DNA from: Flavobacterium aurantiibacter | GTDB taxonomy: Bacteria > Bacteroidota > Bacteroidia > Flavobacteriales > Flavobacteriaceae | Assembly: GCF_002251775.1 (NCBI RefSeq) | Contig: NZ_NOXX01000211.1 | Coordinates: forward strand, 6,666-49,027 | Length of the DNA: 42,362 nucleotides | Direction: 5' to 3' | Part shown: positions 26,197-33,904 of the stretch, piece after piece | How positions within the stretch are numbered: position 1 is the stretch's first letter | Layout: every line of letters starts with the position of its first letter | Translations under genes and position numbers: made by a program | The notes under the pieces: generated by a model | What the model saw: only the letters and a program-made list of their open reading frames with translations | Database searches by the model: none | What the model was told of the DNA's origin: nothing

Positions 26197-27021
26197 ATGG
26201 ATTTCGATAAAGTAACCGAGCGATCCTCCAAATACTCCGACCTCGAAAAAAAGTCGGTTGCCGAACTTTTGCAGATTATTAATGCAGAAGATCAGTCGGT
26301 TCCAGCCGCCGTTGCCAAAGCTCTTCCACAAATTGAAAAAGTGGTCGAACAAATCGTTACAAGCTTGAAAAACGGTGGTCGTTTGTTTTACATCGGTGCC
26401 GGAACTTCCGGGCGATTAGGTATTGTTGATGCCAGCGAATGTCCGCCCACGTTCGGTGTTCCGTTCGATTTAGTAAACGGCATCATTGCGGGCGGAGATC
26501 AAGCCATTCGCCGTGCGGTAGAAAACGCAGAAGACAATACGACTCAGGCTTGGATCGATTTACAACGAGAAGGCGCTAAATCGGGCGATGTGGTGGTAGG
26601 AATTGCCGCATCGGGAACCACACCTTATGTGATTGCAGGCTTGAAAACAGCCGCCGAAAACGCATTAATTACGGCTTGCATCACTTGTAATGCGGGAAGT
26701 CCGTTAGCACGTGCAGCCCAATTTCCGATCGAGGTGGTTGTCGGACCAGAAGTAGTTACCGGCAGCTCGCGCATGAAAGCCGGGACTGCACAAAAGTTAG
26801 TACTCAATATGTTGTCGACCACCAGCATGATTCAACTCGGACGTGTTCGCGGAAATAAAATGGTCGATATGCAATTGAGTAACGACAAACTCGTTGATCG
26901 CGGCACCAAAATGATCGTCGAAGAAACCGGTATTTCTTACAACGAAGCAAAAGACTTACTCCTAACCAAAGGCAGCGTGCGCAAAGCTGTTGATTATACC
27001 AAAGAAAATGGCAGTAAATAA
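26197..27021 (+). CDS. murQ: N-acetylmuramic acid 6-phosphate etherase
   Basis: This 274-residue enzyme splits the lactyl ether of MurNAc 6-phosphate to give GlcNAc 6-phosphate and lactate in peptidoglycan recycling. An SIS domain occupies about 45-215. The motif GAGTSGRLGIVDASECPPTFG holds the catalytic E81, and AVENAEDN the second acid, E112. GSSRMKAGTAQKLVLNM follows. It is slightly shorter than E. coli MurQ but complete. It lies 30 nt after rluD and overlaps the DUF6095 gene by 14 nt. Confidence 0.97.
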   Translation: MDFDKVTERSSKYSDLEKKSVAELLQIINAEDQSVPAAVAKALPQIEKVVEQIVTSLKNGGRLFYIGAGTSGRLGIVDASECPPTFGVPFDLVNGIIAGGDQAIRRAVENAEDNTTQAWIDLQREGAKSGDVVVGIAASGTTPYVIAGLKTAAENALITACITCNAGSPLARAAQFPIEVVVGPEVVTGSSRMKAGTAQKLVLNMLSTTSMIQLGRVRGNKMVDMQLSNDKLVDRGTKMIVEETGISYNEAKDLLLTKGSVRKAVDYTKENGSK

Positions 27022-27223
27022 AGAAATTCTGTACAAAGGAGTCGGGAAACTCTTGTGGTCGCTTCCGTGCCTGTTCGTCGGTCCAACAGTTATTCACTTT
27101 TCGTTTAAAAATCAACAACAACCACTGTTTCCCGTTATTTTAGCTGTGGGTTGCATCATTTGTGTTGTTGGAATGTTTCTTATTTTTAAAGGGGTTATGA
27201 CCATCGTTAAAAGTCTAGACTGA
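27008..27223 (+). CDS. DUF6095-like two-helix membrane protein
   Basis: This 71-residue protein starts at MAVNKEILYKGVGKLLW inside the end of murQ. It has two membrane segments (about 13-30 and 40-61: FPVILAVGCIICVVGMFLIFKG). The layout fits the DUF6095 family, whose function is not known to me. Its stop shares a base with the next ATG (TGATG), so it is translated with the DinB gene. A longer frame from 26990 exists, but the chosen ATG gives the family-like start. Confidence 0.7.
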   Translation: MAVNKEILYKGVGKLLWSLPCLFVGPTVIHFSFKNQQQPLFPVILAVGCIICVVGMFLIFKGVMTIVKSLD

Positions 27224-27798
27224 TGCAAACACTCGATACCCTTAAAAAGCAATTTCTCTATTACAAAACGCTGGCAGAGAAAGCAATGAACCAAATTCCC
27301 GAAACAGCTCTTTTCAGTGTACCCACACCCGAATCAAACAGCATTGCCATCATTGTACAGCATTTGTCGGGAAATATGAAATCACGGTTTACTGATTTTC
27401 TCGAGTCCGACGGCGAAAAACCGTGGCGCAACCGCGATGCCGAATTTGAATCGCAAATTACCTCGCCTTCCGAACTCTGGGAAGCGTGGAACCAAGGCTG
27501 GGATGTGTTTTTCAATTCGTTAAACGCACTGTCAAGCGCCGACATGCAACGCATTGTGTACATCAGAAACGAAGGACATACCGTCGAAGAAGCTTTGCTG
27601 AGACAACTTGCACATTATCCGTATCACATCGGGCAAATCGTTTTTTTGGCAAAAATGCTCGTCTCCGATTCTTGGCAAACGCTTTCCATCGCTAAAAACG
27701 CAAGTAAATCATACAACGACGAGAAGTTTGAACGCGAAAAAGCCATCAAACATTTCACCGATTCCGAAATAGAAAAACACAAAAAGAATGAAAACTAA
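27223..27798 (+). CDS. DinB-like protein (DUF1572)
   Basis: This 191-residue protein resembles the DinB four-helix metal-binding superfamily, DUF1572 branch: IAIIVQHLSGNMKSRFTDFLESDGEKPWRNRDAEFE, then VEEALLRQLAHYPYHIGQIVFLAKM. The histidines in QHLSGN, LAHY and YHIGQ correspond to the usual three metal ligands. The reaction is unknown; some relatives use mycothiol or bacillithiol, but that is not indicated here. It overlaps both its neighbours, so it is part of the same operon. Confidence 0.85.
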   Translation: MQTLDTLKKQFLYYKTLAEKAMNQIPETALFSVPTPESNSIAIIVQHLSGNMKSRFTDFLESDGEKPWRNRDAEFESQITSPSELWEAWNQGWDVFFNSLNALSSADMQRIVYIRNEGHTVEEALLRQLAHYPYHIGQIVFLAKMLVSDSWQTLSIAKNASKSYNDEKFEREKAIKHFTDSEIEKHKKNEN

Positions 27799-28168
27799 TT
27801 GTATTGTACTCCTTCTTATTCTTTGCCTGTTCAGTAGCTGTTACAACGCCGAACGCAATTGTGCCGACTTCAAAAACGGTAAATTTTCATTTACCTACGA
27901 AGAGAACGGAAAAAAACAAACCACCGTTTTTGTGCGTAAAGACAGTATCGAAATCGAGACCTACAAAGGAAAAACCGATACCTCGTCGGTGCGTTGGGTG
28001 AACGATTGCGAGTACATCCTGCAAAAGAAGAATCCGAAAAATCGCCAAGAACAAAAAGGCGTAGTCATTCGTATTCTTTCAACTACCAAAAATTCCTATA
28101 CCTTTGAATTCGGTCTCGTAGGTAGCCAAAACAAGAGTATCGGAACCGCTATTTTACTTGATAACTAA
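27788..28168 (+). CDS. Small lipoprotein of unknown function
   Basis: This 126-residue protein has a lipoprotein signal: a hydrophobic stretch with LFSSC, lipidated Cys18. The mature part is about 108 residues of beta-prone sequence: FKNGKFSFTYEENGKKQTTVFVRKD, then DSSVRW-like and CEYILQKKN segments. Two more cysteines (CADF and CEYI) may pair. I recognise no family with certainty. I recall similar flavobacterial proteins carrying a topoisomerase label, which this sequence does not support. It overlaps the DinB gene by 11 nt and precedes terC by 17 nt. Confidence 0.7.
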   Translation: MKTNCIVLLLILCLFSSCYNAERNCADFKNGKFSFTYEENGKKQTTVFVRKDSIEIETYKGKTDTSSVRWVNDCEYILQKKNPKNRQEQKGVVIRILSTTKNSYTFEFGLVGSQNKSIGTAILLDN

Positions 28169-28185
28169 AACTAAATTTTGCTTTA

Positions 28186-28986
28186 ATGATTCTAGAATTA
28201 CTTTCGAATCCGGCCGCATGGATTGCCCTGTTAACACTAACGTTTCTCGAAATCGTCCTCGGTATCGATAACATCATTTTCATTTCCATAACCACCGGAA
28301 AGTTACCTGCCGAACAGCGTAAAAAAGCTACGAAAATTGGTATGTTTCTCGCCATGTTTATGCGTATCACCTTGTTGTTCGGAATCAGCTTTCTCATTGC
28401 CATGAAAGAGCCGTGGTTCATAATCAATACCGAACACATCAGCATGAGTATCACTGGCCAAAGCATCATTTTATTGCTCGGCGGACTCTTTTTGCTGTAT
28501 AAATCAACCAACGAAATTCGCGAAAAAGTAGATGAAAAGGGCGAGGAGGAAAAAGAGTTGAAAAAGTCGGCAGCAAAGTCGTTCGGCAACGTTATTTTTC
28601 AAATCATCATGATCGATATAGTGTTCTCGTTCGACTCTATTCTAACCGCTGTGGGAATGACAAACGGTGTCGAAGGAGCATTGTATATCATGATAACCGC
28701 TGTTATTATCTCAGTTTTGGTTATGATGCAGTTCGCAGTTCCCGTCGGAACTTTCGTCAACAAACATCCCTCGATCCAAATTTTGGCCTTGTCGTTTTTG
28801 GTGCTCATCGGTTTCATGCTCGTTACCGAAGCGGCTCACTTGGCCAATGCCGAGTTTTTCGGAAGTCACGTAACACCTATTCCTAAAGGATACCTGTATT
28901 TCGCCATCGCATTTTCACTGCTCGTTGAAGTGCTAAACATGAAGATGAACCGCAGTAAAAAATCGGTTAGCAAAGACGAAGAATAG
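28186..28986 (+). CDS. TerC-family integral membrane protein
   Basis: This 266-residue membrane protein has about seven helices. Marks of the TerC/Alx family are LTLTFLEIVLGIDNIIFISI near the N terminus and QIIMIDIVFSFDSILTAVGMT in the middle; both membrane aspartates are kept. A charged loop (residues 110-135, REKVDEKGEEEKELKK) lies between the halves. In other bacteria the family is tied to manganese export and to metallating exported proteins. It is last in the operon, and element E4 begins 3 nt after its stop. Confidence 0.93.
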   Translation: MILELLSNPAAWIALLTLTFLEIVLGIDNIIFISITTGKLPAEQRKKATKIGMFLAMFMRITLLFGISFLIAMKEPWFIINTEHISMSITGQSIILLLGGLFLLYKSTNEIREKVDEKGEEEKELKKSAAKSFGNVIFQIIMIDIVFSFDSILTAVGMTNGVEGALYIMITAVIISVLVMMQFAVPVGTFVNKHPSIQILALSFLVLIGFMLVTEAAHLANAEFFGSHVTPIPKGYLYFAIAFSLLVEVLNMKMNRSKKSVSKDEE

Positions 28987-28989
28987 TTA

Positions 28990-29173
28990 TTTGGGCATTC
29001 CGGCGCCAGACGTTAGGTGGAAATACGCAAAGCGCCGTCGGTCTTTCCGCTCAAACAAGCAACTTCAAAAACCGTGGCAGCCTGTCAAGCAATCGGCTTC
29101 TTTTAGTCGCCGCTCGCTTTTCGGGCTGCCACCGGTTTTTGCAGTCCCTTGTAACCGCTGCAATACCTAATGC
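28990..29173 (+). repeat. E4: structured 3'-end element behind terC
   Basis: It runs from TTTGGGCATTCCGG to CCGCTGCAATACCTAATGC; GCATT in the head pairs with AATGC in the tail. The left box is CGTCGGTCTTTCCGC (29037). The central stem, about 26 bp with few mismatches, pairs 29055-29082 with 29124-29152 (blocks ACAAG, CAAAAACCG, TGGCAGCC). The apex is GGCTTCTTTTAGTCGCC (29095-29111). This copy shows the shared plan most clearly. No gene is visible in the gap. Confidence 0.82.
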
Positions 29174-29224
29174 AACAATCGTTCACCCTAAAACGAGCAA
29201 TCCCGAAATACGTTTCCAGTTACG

Positions 29225-29692
29225 TTACTTATTCTCGTTCTTCGCTACAAATCGGTTATCGAAATCAAAAGGCAATTGGCGCAGTATTCGACAACGCATG
29301 GCAAAATCCGGATGTTTTGTATCAACTAAATAGTTGTATTCGTAAGGTACAACGGCCGAAGGTACTTGTAAAACCAAATCTATTTTGGATTGATACCACC
29401 GACTCCCGAGTTTTTGTAAATCGGCGTAAGCATCTACATGACGCCAATTTTCAGGTAGTTTTCTAGGATCTACTCGCGCAAAATCGGTTACATCTATGGC
29501 AATTTCTAAAACAACGTATTTTCCTGCTAGCGGCTTCAACGATGTTCCCGCCAGTAGTTCTAATGCGGCTAACGAAATATGCGAAGCGCCGTATAAAACA
29601 AATTCATCTTGTCGGTTCCATCTGTTGGCACGACCCGAAGCCTCTAAAGTGCCCGCGTACTTCTCTAAACGAATGTTGTAAACCGTAATCAT
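29225..29692 (-). CDS. RES-domain toxin
   Basis: This 155-residue protein fills one RES domain, the fold of NAD+-degrading or ADP-ribosylating toxins of the ParT/MbcT type. Likely active-site residues are R24 within ANRWN, E45 in LYGASHISLAALE and S112 in VPSAVVPYEYN, followed by the conserved NYLVDTKHPDF. Its ATG shares one base with the stop of the upstream antitoxin gene (TAATG), the usual coupled arrangement. It should deplete NAD+ when freed from its partner; this is inferred from the family, not shown here. Confidence 0.92.
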   Translation of the reverse strand: MITVYNIRLEKYAGTLEASGRANRWNRQDEFVLYGASHISLAALELLAGTSLKPLAGKYVVLEIAIDVTDFARVDPRKLPENWRHVDAYADLQKLGSRWYQSKIDLVLQVPSAVVPYEYNYLVDTKHPDFAMRCRILRQLPFDFDNRFVAKNENK

Positions 29693-30108
29693 TACGCATT
29701 TTCGCCAAAGGCAAGCGCTGTGAGTTTGTTATCGATAAGGCGAATGCCATTAACAGTGTTCAAGAACTGCTGCGGCGCCACTCCACCCAAGCTAATGTTA
29801 GGTGCAGCCAACCACGATTCGAAGGTTTTTACATCTCCAAAAAGTTCTTCGCCGTGTTTGTAAAGCAAGAGTAACATAACGATTTGTTCTTTGGTGTTGG
29901 CTTTTAATTTTAGATCTCGGTTTTTCCGGTAGGTTCGAATGGTTTTTGGCGTAATGCTCAACCAATAAGCCAGCGTATCCTCAGTTAAGCTAACTAAATT
30001 GTATAAACGTTCCATGAAATTAAAATCGGGCAGGCGTGTTTGCATATAATTGTAAACGGCTGCCGGTTCATGTACTTCTAAACCACTATCTTCCAAACGT
30101 TCTTCCAT
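29692..30108 (-). CDS. Xre/MbcA/ParS-type antitoxin (DUF2384)
   Basis: This 138-residue protein pairs with the RES toxin. Residues 20-90 form a helix-turn-helix-like region (LTEDTLAYWLSITPKTIRTYRKN). The C-terminal third has the toxin-binding DUF2384 motif: LFGDVKTFESWLAAPNISLGGVAPQQFLNT. I start it at the ATG giving MEERLEDSG, three bases after a TACTTTTG box; the open frame begins two codons earlier at TTG. The gene comes first, as in MbcAT/ParST systems, and probably represses its own promoter. Confidence 0.92.
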   Translation of the reverse strand: MEERLEDSGLEVHEPAAVYNYMQTRLPDFNFMERLYNLVSLTEDTLAYWLSITPKTIRTYRKNRDLKLKANTKEQIVMLLLLYKHGEELFGDVKTFESWLAAPNISLGGVAPQQFLNTVNGIRLIDNKLTALAFGENA

Positions 30109-30111
30109 ACC

Positions 30112-30119
30112 CAAAAGTA
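30112..30119 (-). promoter_or_regulatory. Putative -7 box (TACTTTTG) of the RES/Xre operon
   Basis: The minus strand reads TACTTTTG, a TAnnTTTG match, ending 3 nt before the antitoxin ATG. A transcript from it would be leaderless or nearly so. It overlaps one arm of the inverted repeat at 30113-30146. Confidence 0.45.
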
Positions 30120-30146
30120 CAATTTATTTTTTGGATTAGTACTTTT
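30113..30146. promoter_or_regulatory. Candidate operator of the RES/Xre operon
   Basis: AAAAGTAC (30113-30120) and GTACTTTT (30139-30146) form a perfect 8-bp inverted repeat with an 18-nt spacer. One arm overlaps the -7 box of the antitoxin gene. A dimeric antitoxin bound here could block transcription; that role is inferred from its position. Confidence 0.55.
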
Positions 30147-30173
30147 TACCTCAATTTTTTTTCCCCACATCTT

Positions 30174-30232
30174 CTTAACTCTTTCATTACATCTTAACAT
30201 TATCCAAATATAAAAGTGGTGTTTTCTTAAAC
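30174..30232 (+). promoter_or_regulatory. CTTAAC direct repeats upstream of the PhoX-like gene
   Basis: CTTAAC occurs at 30174 and 30193, with a related CTTAAAC at 30226. Spacings are 19 and 33 nt. CTTAAC is the core of the cyanobacterial Pho box, and the gene downstream is phosphatase-like, but the 19-nt spacing does not fit an 11-nt Pho box period. This is a weak candidate. Confidence 0.25.
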
Positions 30233-30274
30233 TTTTTAAAATATCGCGCTAACTCCCGTCCACAATCCGCGAAG

Positions 30275-30282
30275 TAGTTTTG
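30275..30282 (+). promoter_or_regulatory. Putative -7 box (TAGTTTTG) of the PhoX-like gene
   Basis: TAGTTTTG matches TAnnTTTG and lies 22 nt before the ATG at 30305. No -33 TTG is seen at usual spacing. Confidence 0.5.
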
Positions 30283-30304
30283 CTGCAAACATTCAAATAA
30301 GTCT

Positions 30305-31774
30305 ATGAAAACAGTAAAAATTACAAGTCTTGCCCTACTTACAGGTCTGGCTATTACGTCTTGTCAAGATGATGACAACGGTAAATCGGTTAACAGAAAA
30401 ATTGATTTCAGCTACGAATCTACCACGCCACCATTGGTTACTGCAATGCCAGGATTCGAAGGTTTGGAAATTACCTCGTTGATTTCCAGTACAGATCAAT
30501 TAGCACAATCACCAACGTTTGTGTATGGAGCACAACCCGACGGTGCTGGTTTTATGAAAGACCCAAACGGAACGGGTTATTTAATGATTACAAACCACGA
30601 AATTTTAAAATCGGTTTCGCGCGTAACCTTCGACGAAACTTTAAAGCCCGTAAAAGGTGAATACATTGTTGATGGCGTAGGCGGAATTACACGTTTGTGT
30701 TCGGCAACTTTGGCTACTCCAGAATTGCACGGTTTCGGTCCGATTTTCTTAACCGCTGGAGAAAGTGGCGAAGAATCGTTAGTACACGGTATCAATCCTT
30801 TTAGTCCATCGAGCGAGAGAAGTCGTCAAGACCGCGTTTTACCTGCTTTAGGACGAGCTTCTATGGAAAATGCAGTGCCTTTAACTAAACGTGCCTACCC
30901 GAATAAAACCGTAATTGTAATCGGCGAAGATCAGTCGTACGGAACAAACCACGCTTCGGCAGGTCAGGTGATCATGTACGTTTCGAATACCGTGGGCGAT
31001 TTAGTAAACGGAAAATTATACGCCTTGAAAAGAAACGACGGCAACCAAGTGGAAATGTCGATGACTGTTGGAAATTCGTATGACATCAGCTTTGTGGAAA
31101 TTCCAAATGCGCGTACCTTAACGGGAGCACAAATTAACACCAAAGTGAACGAGTTGGGCGCCATTCGTTTTTCTCGTGTGGAAGATGTTGATTACCGCAA
31201 AGGAAGTGCGAAGAACAACCGCGAAATTTATTTTACTGCAACCGGCCAAGCAAGTGGCGGAAATCCAGTTGAAGGATACACGATGTGGGGACGCGTGTAC
31301 AGAATAGTTTTAAACGACAACGACCCGTTAAAAGGTAAATTAGAATTGGTTGTGGAAGGCGATAGTACTCCAGGTACAGGAATCATCAATCCGGATAACA
31401 TTTGCGTTACCGAGAACTATGTTTACATCCAAGAAGACGGCGACAGTTTTTACGCTGCAGCTCAACACGATTCGTACATCTGGCAATACAACATCAGAAC
31501 AAAAAATAACAAACCTTGGTTAACCATGAATCACAAGCGTACCGACGCTGCTTGGAACGCTACCTACAACCAATCGGGCGAAATGCGTTTTGGCTCATGG
31601 GAATACGGTGCGATGGAAGACATTAGCGATGTTATTGGTGTGCCAAATACATTTTTGGTAAACATTCACCCACACACTTGGCAAAAAGATGCGTTTTTGA
31701 ACGCCGATGGCAGCGGAACGAACACCAATAAAGAAGGTGGACAAACCGTGATTATCAGAAATGTTGAATATTAG
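30305..31774 (+). CDS. PhoX-like (DUF839) lipoprotein
   Basis: This 489-residue protein is exported as a lipoprotein (TGLAITSC, Cys20). It resembles the PhoX/DUF839 beta-propeller family of calcium-dependent alkaline phosphatases. Recognisable segments are VVNHE-like LMITNHEILK, IGEDQSYGT (E208, D209), GSAKNNREIYFTATG and NPDNICVTENYVYIQEDGD (N365 region), which resemble parts of the metal and substrate pocket in PhoX. Phosphatase activity is plausible but not proven; some DUF839 proteins have no known activity. The gene is followed by a terminator-like hairpin, then a cytochrome peroxidase gene 164 nt on. Confidence 0.78.
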   Translation: MKTVKITSLALLTGLAITSCQDDDNGKSVNRKIDFSYESTTPPLVTAMPGFEGLEITSLISSTDQLAQSPTFVYGAQPDGAGFMKDPNGTGYLMITNHEILKSVSRVTFDETLKPVKGEYIVDGVGGITRLCSATLATPELHGFGPIFLTAGESGEESLVHGINPFSPSSERSRQDRVLPALGRASMENAVPLTKRAYPNKTVIVIGEDQSYGTNHASAGQVIMYVSNTVGDLVNGKLYALKRNDGNQVEMSMTVGNSYDISFVEIPNARTLTGAQINTKVNELGAIRFSRVEDVDYRKGSAKNNREIYFTATGQASGGNPVEGYTMWGRVYRIVLNDNDPLKGKLELVVEGDSTPGTGIINPDNICVTENYVYIQEDGDSFYAAAQHDSYIWQYNIRTKNNKPWLTMNHKRTDAAWNATYNQSGEMRFGSWEYGAMEDISDVIGVPNTFLVNIHPHTWQKDAFLNADGSGTNTNKEGGQTVIIRNVEY

Positions 31775-31789
31775 TAGGAACTTGTTGTG

Positions 31790-31828
31790 AAAAAAAGGCG
31801 GACGACTTGTAAAAAGTGGTCCGCTTTT
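31790..31828 (+). terminator. Imperfect terminator hairpin behind the PhoX-like gene
   Basis: The arms AAAAGGCGGACGACTT and AAGTGGTCCGCTTTT pair with small bulges around a 5-nt loop, and TTTTGCATTT follows. It is weaker than the other terminators in the window. Confidence 0.55.
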
Positions 31829-31937
31829 GCATTTAATCGGATGGCACATGAAATAAATTCAACAATTGTTAATTGAACTTTCAACTACGTTCAGATTCCG
31901 ATTACGTAGATTTTAAAACGTATTTTCAATTTTAACC

Positions 31938-33713
31938 ATGAAAAAGACAGTTCTAATTTGTCTGAGGTATTTGTCACTTTTCTTGCTCTTAATAAGCGTA
32001 AGTTGTGAAAAGTCGCAACCGCAAAACAACGTCGAATTGGTTGCTCAACTTACCCAATTGGTCGAGGCCAACCAGCGATTTCTACAATTGGTCGAGACTG
32101 CGAATAACAGCAGTAAAGAGTTTCAAGCCCAGTTTAAGAAAAACCGATTGCTCTATAAAAAAGTGGAGTGGGCGGTTGAATATTTTGCTCCAGATACGGC
32201 ACGATTCATAAACGGGCCCGCACTCGACGAACTTGAAGTAGAAGAAAATAAATTTTTACCACCAAACGGTTTTCAAGTAATTGAAGAGTTGATTTTTCCA
32301 CAGTATTTGCCCGAAAACAGAAAAGCCTTGATTGCCGAATTAAAAATCCTGAATGGAAATTTATTGCAATTGAAGCGGCAGTTTGAGCAAATTCCGATTA
32401 CGAAAGAGCAGTTGTTTGATGCGCACCAACTAAATGTAAATCGGTTGATTGCTCTTGGTATTACGGGATTCGATTCGCCAATTGCACAGCATTCGATTCC
32501 CGAAGTTGCGGCTACTCTAGAATCGTTTTTGGTTTTAAAACAACAATTCGATTCGCCTACGTTTACTGCTTTGGAAAAGAAGGTGCGTGCATCGCAGAAT
32601 TACTGTCGTGCACACAACGATTTTAACTCCTTTGATCGCGCCGAATTCATACTGCGTTTTGTACAACCAATTGGTGTTTTATTGCAGCAATTAAAGACGG
32701 AGCACCGCATTGCCGATGTTGATAGAAACGCCGCCGTAAATCAATCGGTAGCGAGTTTTCTGGCAGCAAACGCGTTCAATGTTGATGCGTTTATTCCAGA
32801 TTTACAAAATAAGTACAGCGAAGCGAAGGCAAAGTTGGGCGAAGCATTGTTTTCCGATACCGATCTTGCCGGCAGCGGAAATAGGAATTGCGCTTCTTGC
32901 CATCGGCCCGAACGCGCGTTTACCGATGGTTTGAAAACAAATGTAAGTTTACACGGTAAATCGCTGCCAAGAAATACACCTACACTAACGTATGCAGCGT
33001 TACAAAATGCACAGTTTTGGGATTTGCGTCAGAGCGATTTGGAGAAACAAAGCAAAGATGTCATTACCAATAAAGACGAGATGCACGGCGATTTAGCTGT
33101 ATTTTCAAAGAAGGTAAATGCTTCGAAAAAGTATGCAAAGCTTATTAAGGCGGCATTTCCGAAGGAAGAACAACTAGATCCTACCAAAGTACAAATGGCA
33201 CTTGCGAGTTACGTACGCAGTTTAACGGCTTTTAACAGTGCTTTCGATAGATATTTTCAAGGCGAAACGACTGCCATGAATGCCGAGGAACGCGCCGGTT
33301 TTAATGTTTTTGCAGGAAAGGCAAAATGTGCGACTTGTCATTTCATTCCGGTTTTTAACGGAACGGTGCCTCCTGTGTTTGCTAAAACCGAGCAGGAAGT
33401 TATTGGTACTCCGGCCACAGCAGACAACAAACAATTGAGTCCGGATTTAGGAAGATACGCCATACATCAATTGCCACAACTGCGAAATGCGTTTAAAACG
33501 CCGACACTTCGCAATGTTGCTAAAACGGCACCTTACATGCACAACGGTGTTTACAACAGTTTAGAGCAGGTGGTTGATTTTTACAATCGGGGCGGTGGAG
33601 TAGGAGTGGGTTTGAAAGTAGATAACCAAACGTTGCCGCCGGATGCGTTAAACTTAACGACACAAGAGCAAAAGCAGTTGGTAGCTTTTTTAAAAACGTT
33701 GAACGATCAGTAG
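31938..33713 (+). CDS. Di-heme cytochrome c peroxidase-like lipoprotein with extra N-terminal domain
   Basis: This 591-residue protein is exported as a lipoprotein (LLISVSC, Cys23). The C-terminal ~290 residues form a di-heme domain of the CcpA/MauG family, with heme sites C318-A-S-C321-H322 and C464-A-T-C467-H468. Supporting segments are GEALFSDTDLAGSGNRNCASCH and FKTPTLRNVAKTAPYMHNGVY. Residues 24-290 are helical and charged, with no heme motif, and are not part of the usual ~340-residue enzyme; they may form a sensor or docking domain. Hydrogen peroxide reduction or oxidation of an unknown partner is likely. The gap behind it holds element E6. Confidence 0.87.
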   Translation: MKKTVLICLRYLSLFLLLISVSCEKSQPQNNVELVAQLTQLVEANQRFLQLVETANNSSKEFQAQFKKNRLLYKKVEWAVEYFAPDTARFINGPALDELEVEENKFLPPNGFQVIEELIFPQYLPENRKALIAELKILNGNLLQLKRQFEQIPITKEQLFDAHQLNVNRLIALGITGFDSPIAQHSIPEVAATLESFLVLKQQFDSPTFTALEKKVRASQNYCRAHNDFNSFDRAEFILRFVQPIGVLLQQLKTEHRIADVDRNAAVNQSVASFLAANAFNVDAFIPDLQNKYSEAKAKLGEALFSDTDLAGSGNRNCASCHRPERAFTDGLKTNVSLHGKSLPRNTPTLTYAALQNAQFWDLRQSDLEKQSKDVITNKDEMHGDLAVFSKKVNASKKYAKLIKAAFPKEEQLDPTKVQMALASYVRSLTAFNSAFDRYFQGETTAMNAEERAGFNVFAGKAKCATCHFIPVFNGTVPPVFAKTEQEVIGTPATADNKQLSPDLGRYAIHQLPQLRNAFKTPTLRNVAKTAPYMHNGVYNSLEQVVDFYNRGGGVGVGLKVDNQTLPPDALNLTTQEQKQLVAFLKTLNDQ

Positions 33714-33738
33714 TGTTTGGACGTTACGTTTGTGCGCA

Positions 33739-33889
33739 CAGTTCCTAGCCCCGACTGCAGCGGCTAGCCCACAAAAAAATACGGTATTGTGAAACGGTAG
33801 ACGCGTGGCGACCAAAGAAGCCGCGCGGAGACCGATTGAACAAACCGTATTTTTTGAGGACTAGTAGCGAAAGGCGGGATTAGCTACTG
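33739..33889 (-). repeat. E6: structured 3'-end element in minus orientation
   Basis: On the minus strand it runs from CAGTAGCTAATCCCGCC to CGGGGCTAGGAACTG; these ends are complementary (CAGTNNCTANNCCCG). The left box is CCCGCCTTTCGC. The central stem pairs 33839-33855 with 33771-33790 (the AAAAAATACGGT block). An inner stem tops out at GGCTTCTTTGGTCGCC (plus-strand 33807-33822), matching 14 of 16 bases of E1. It starts 15 nt past the stop of the minus-strand unknown secreted gene and sits 25 nt past the peroxidase gene, in convergent orientation. Confidence 0.78.
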
Positions 33890-33904
33890 ATTACGACAAT
33901 TATT

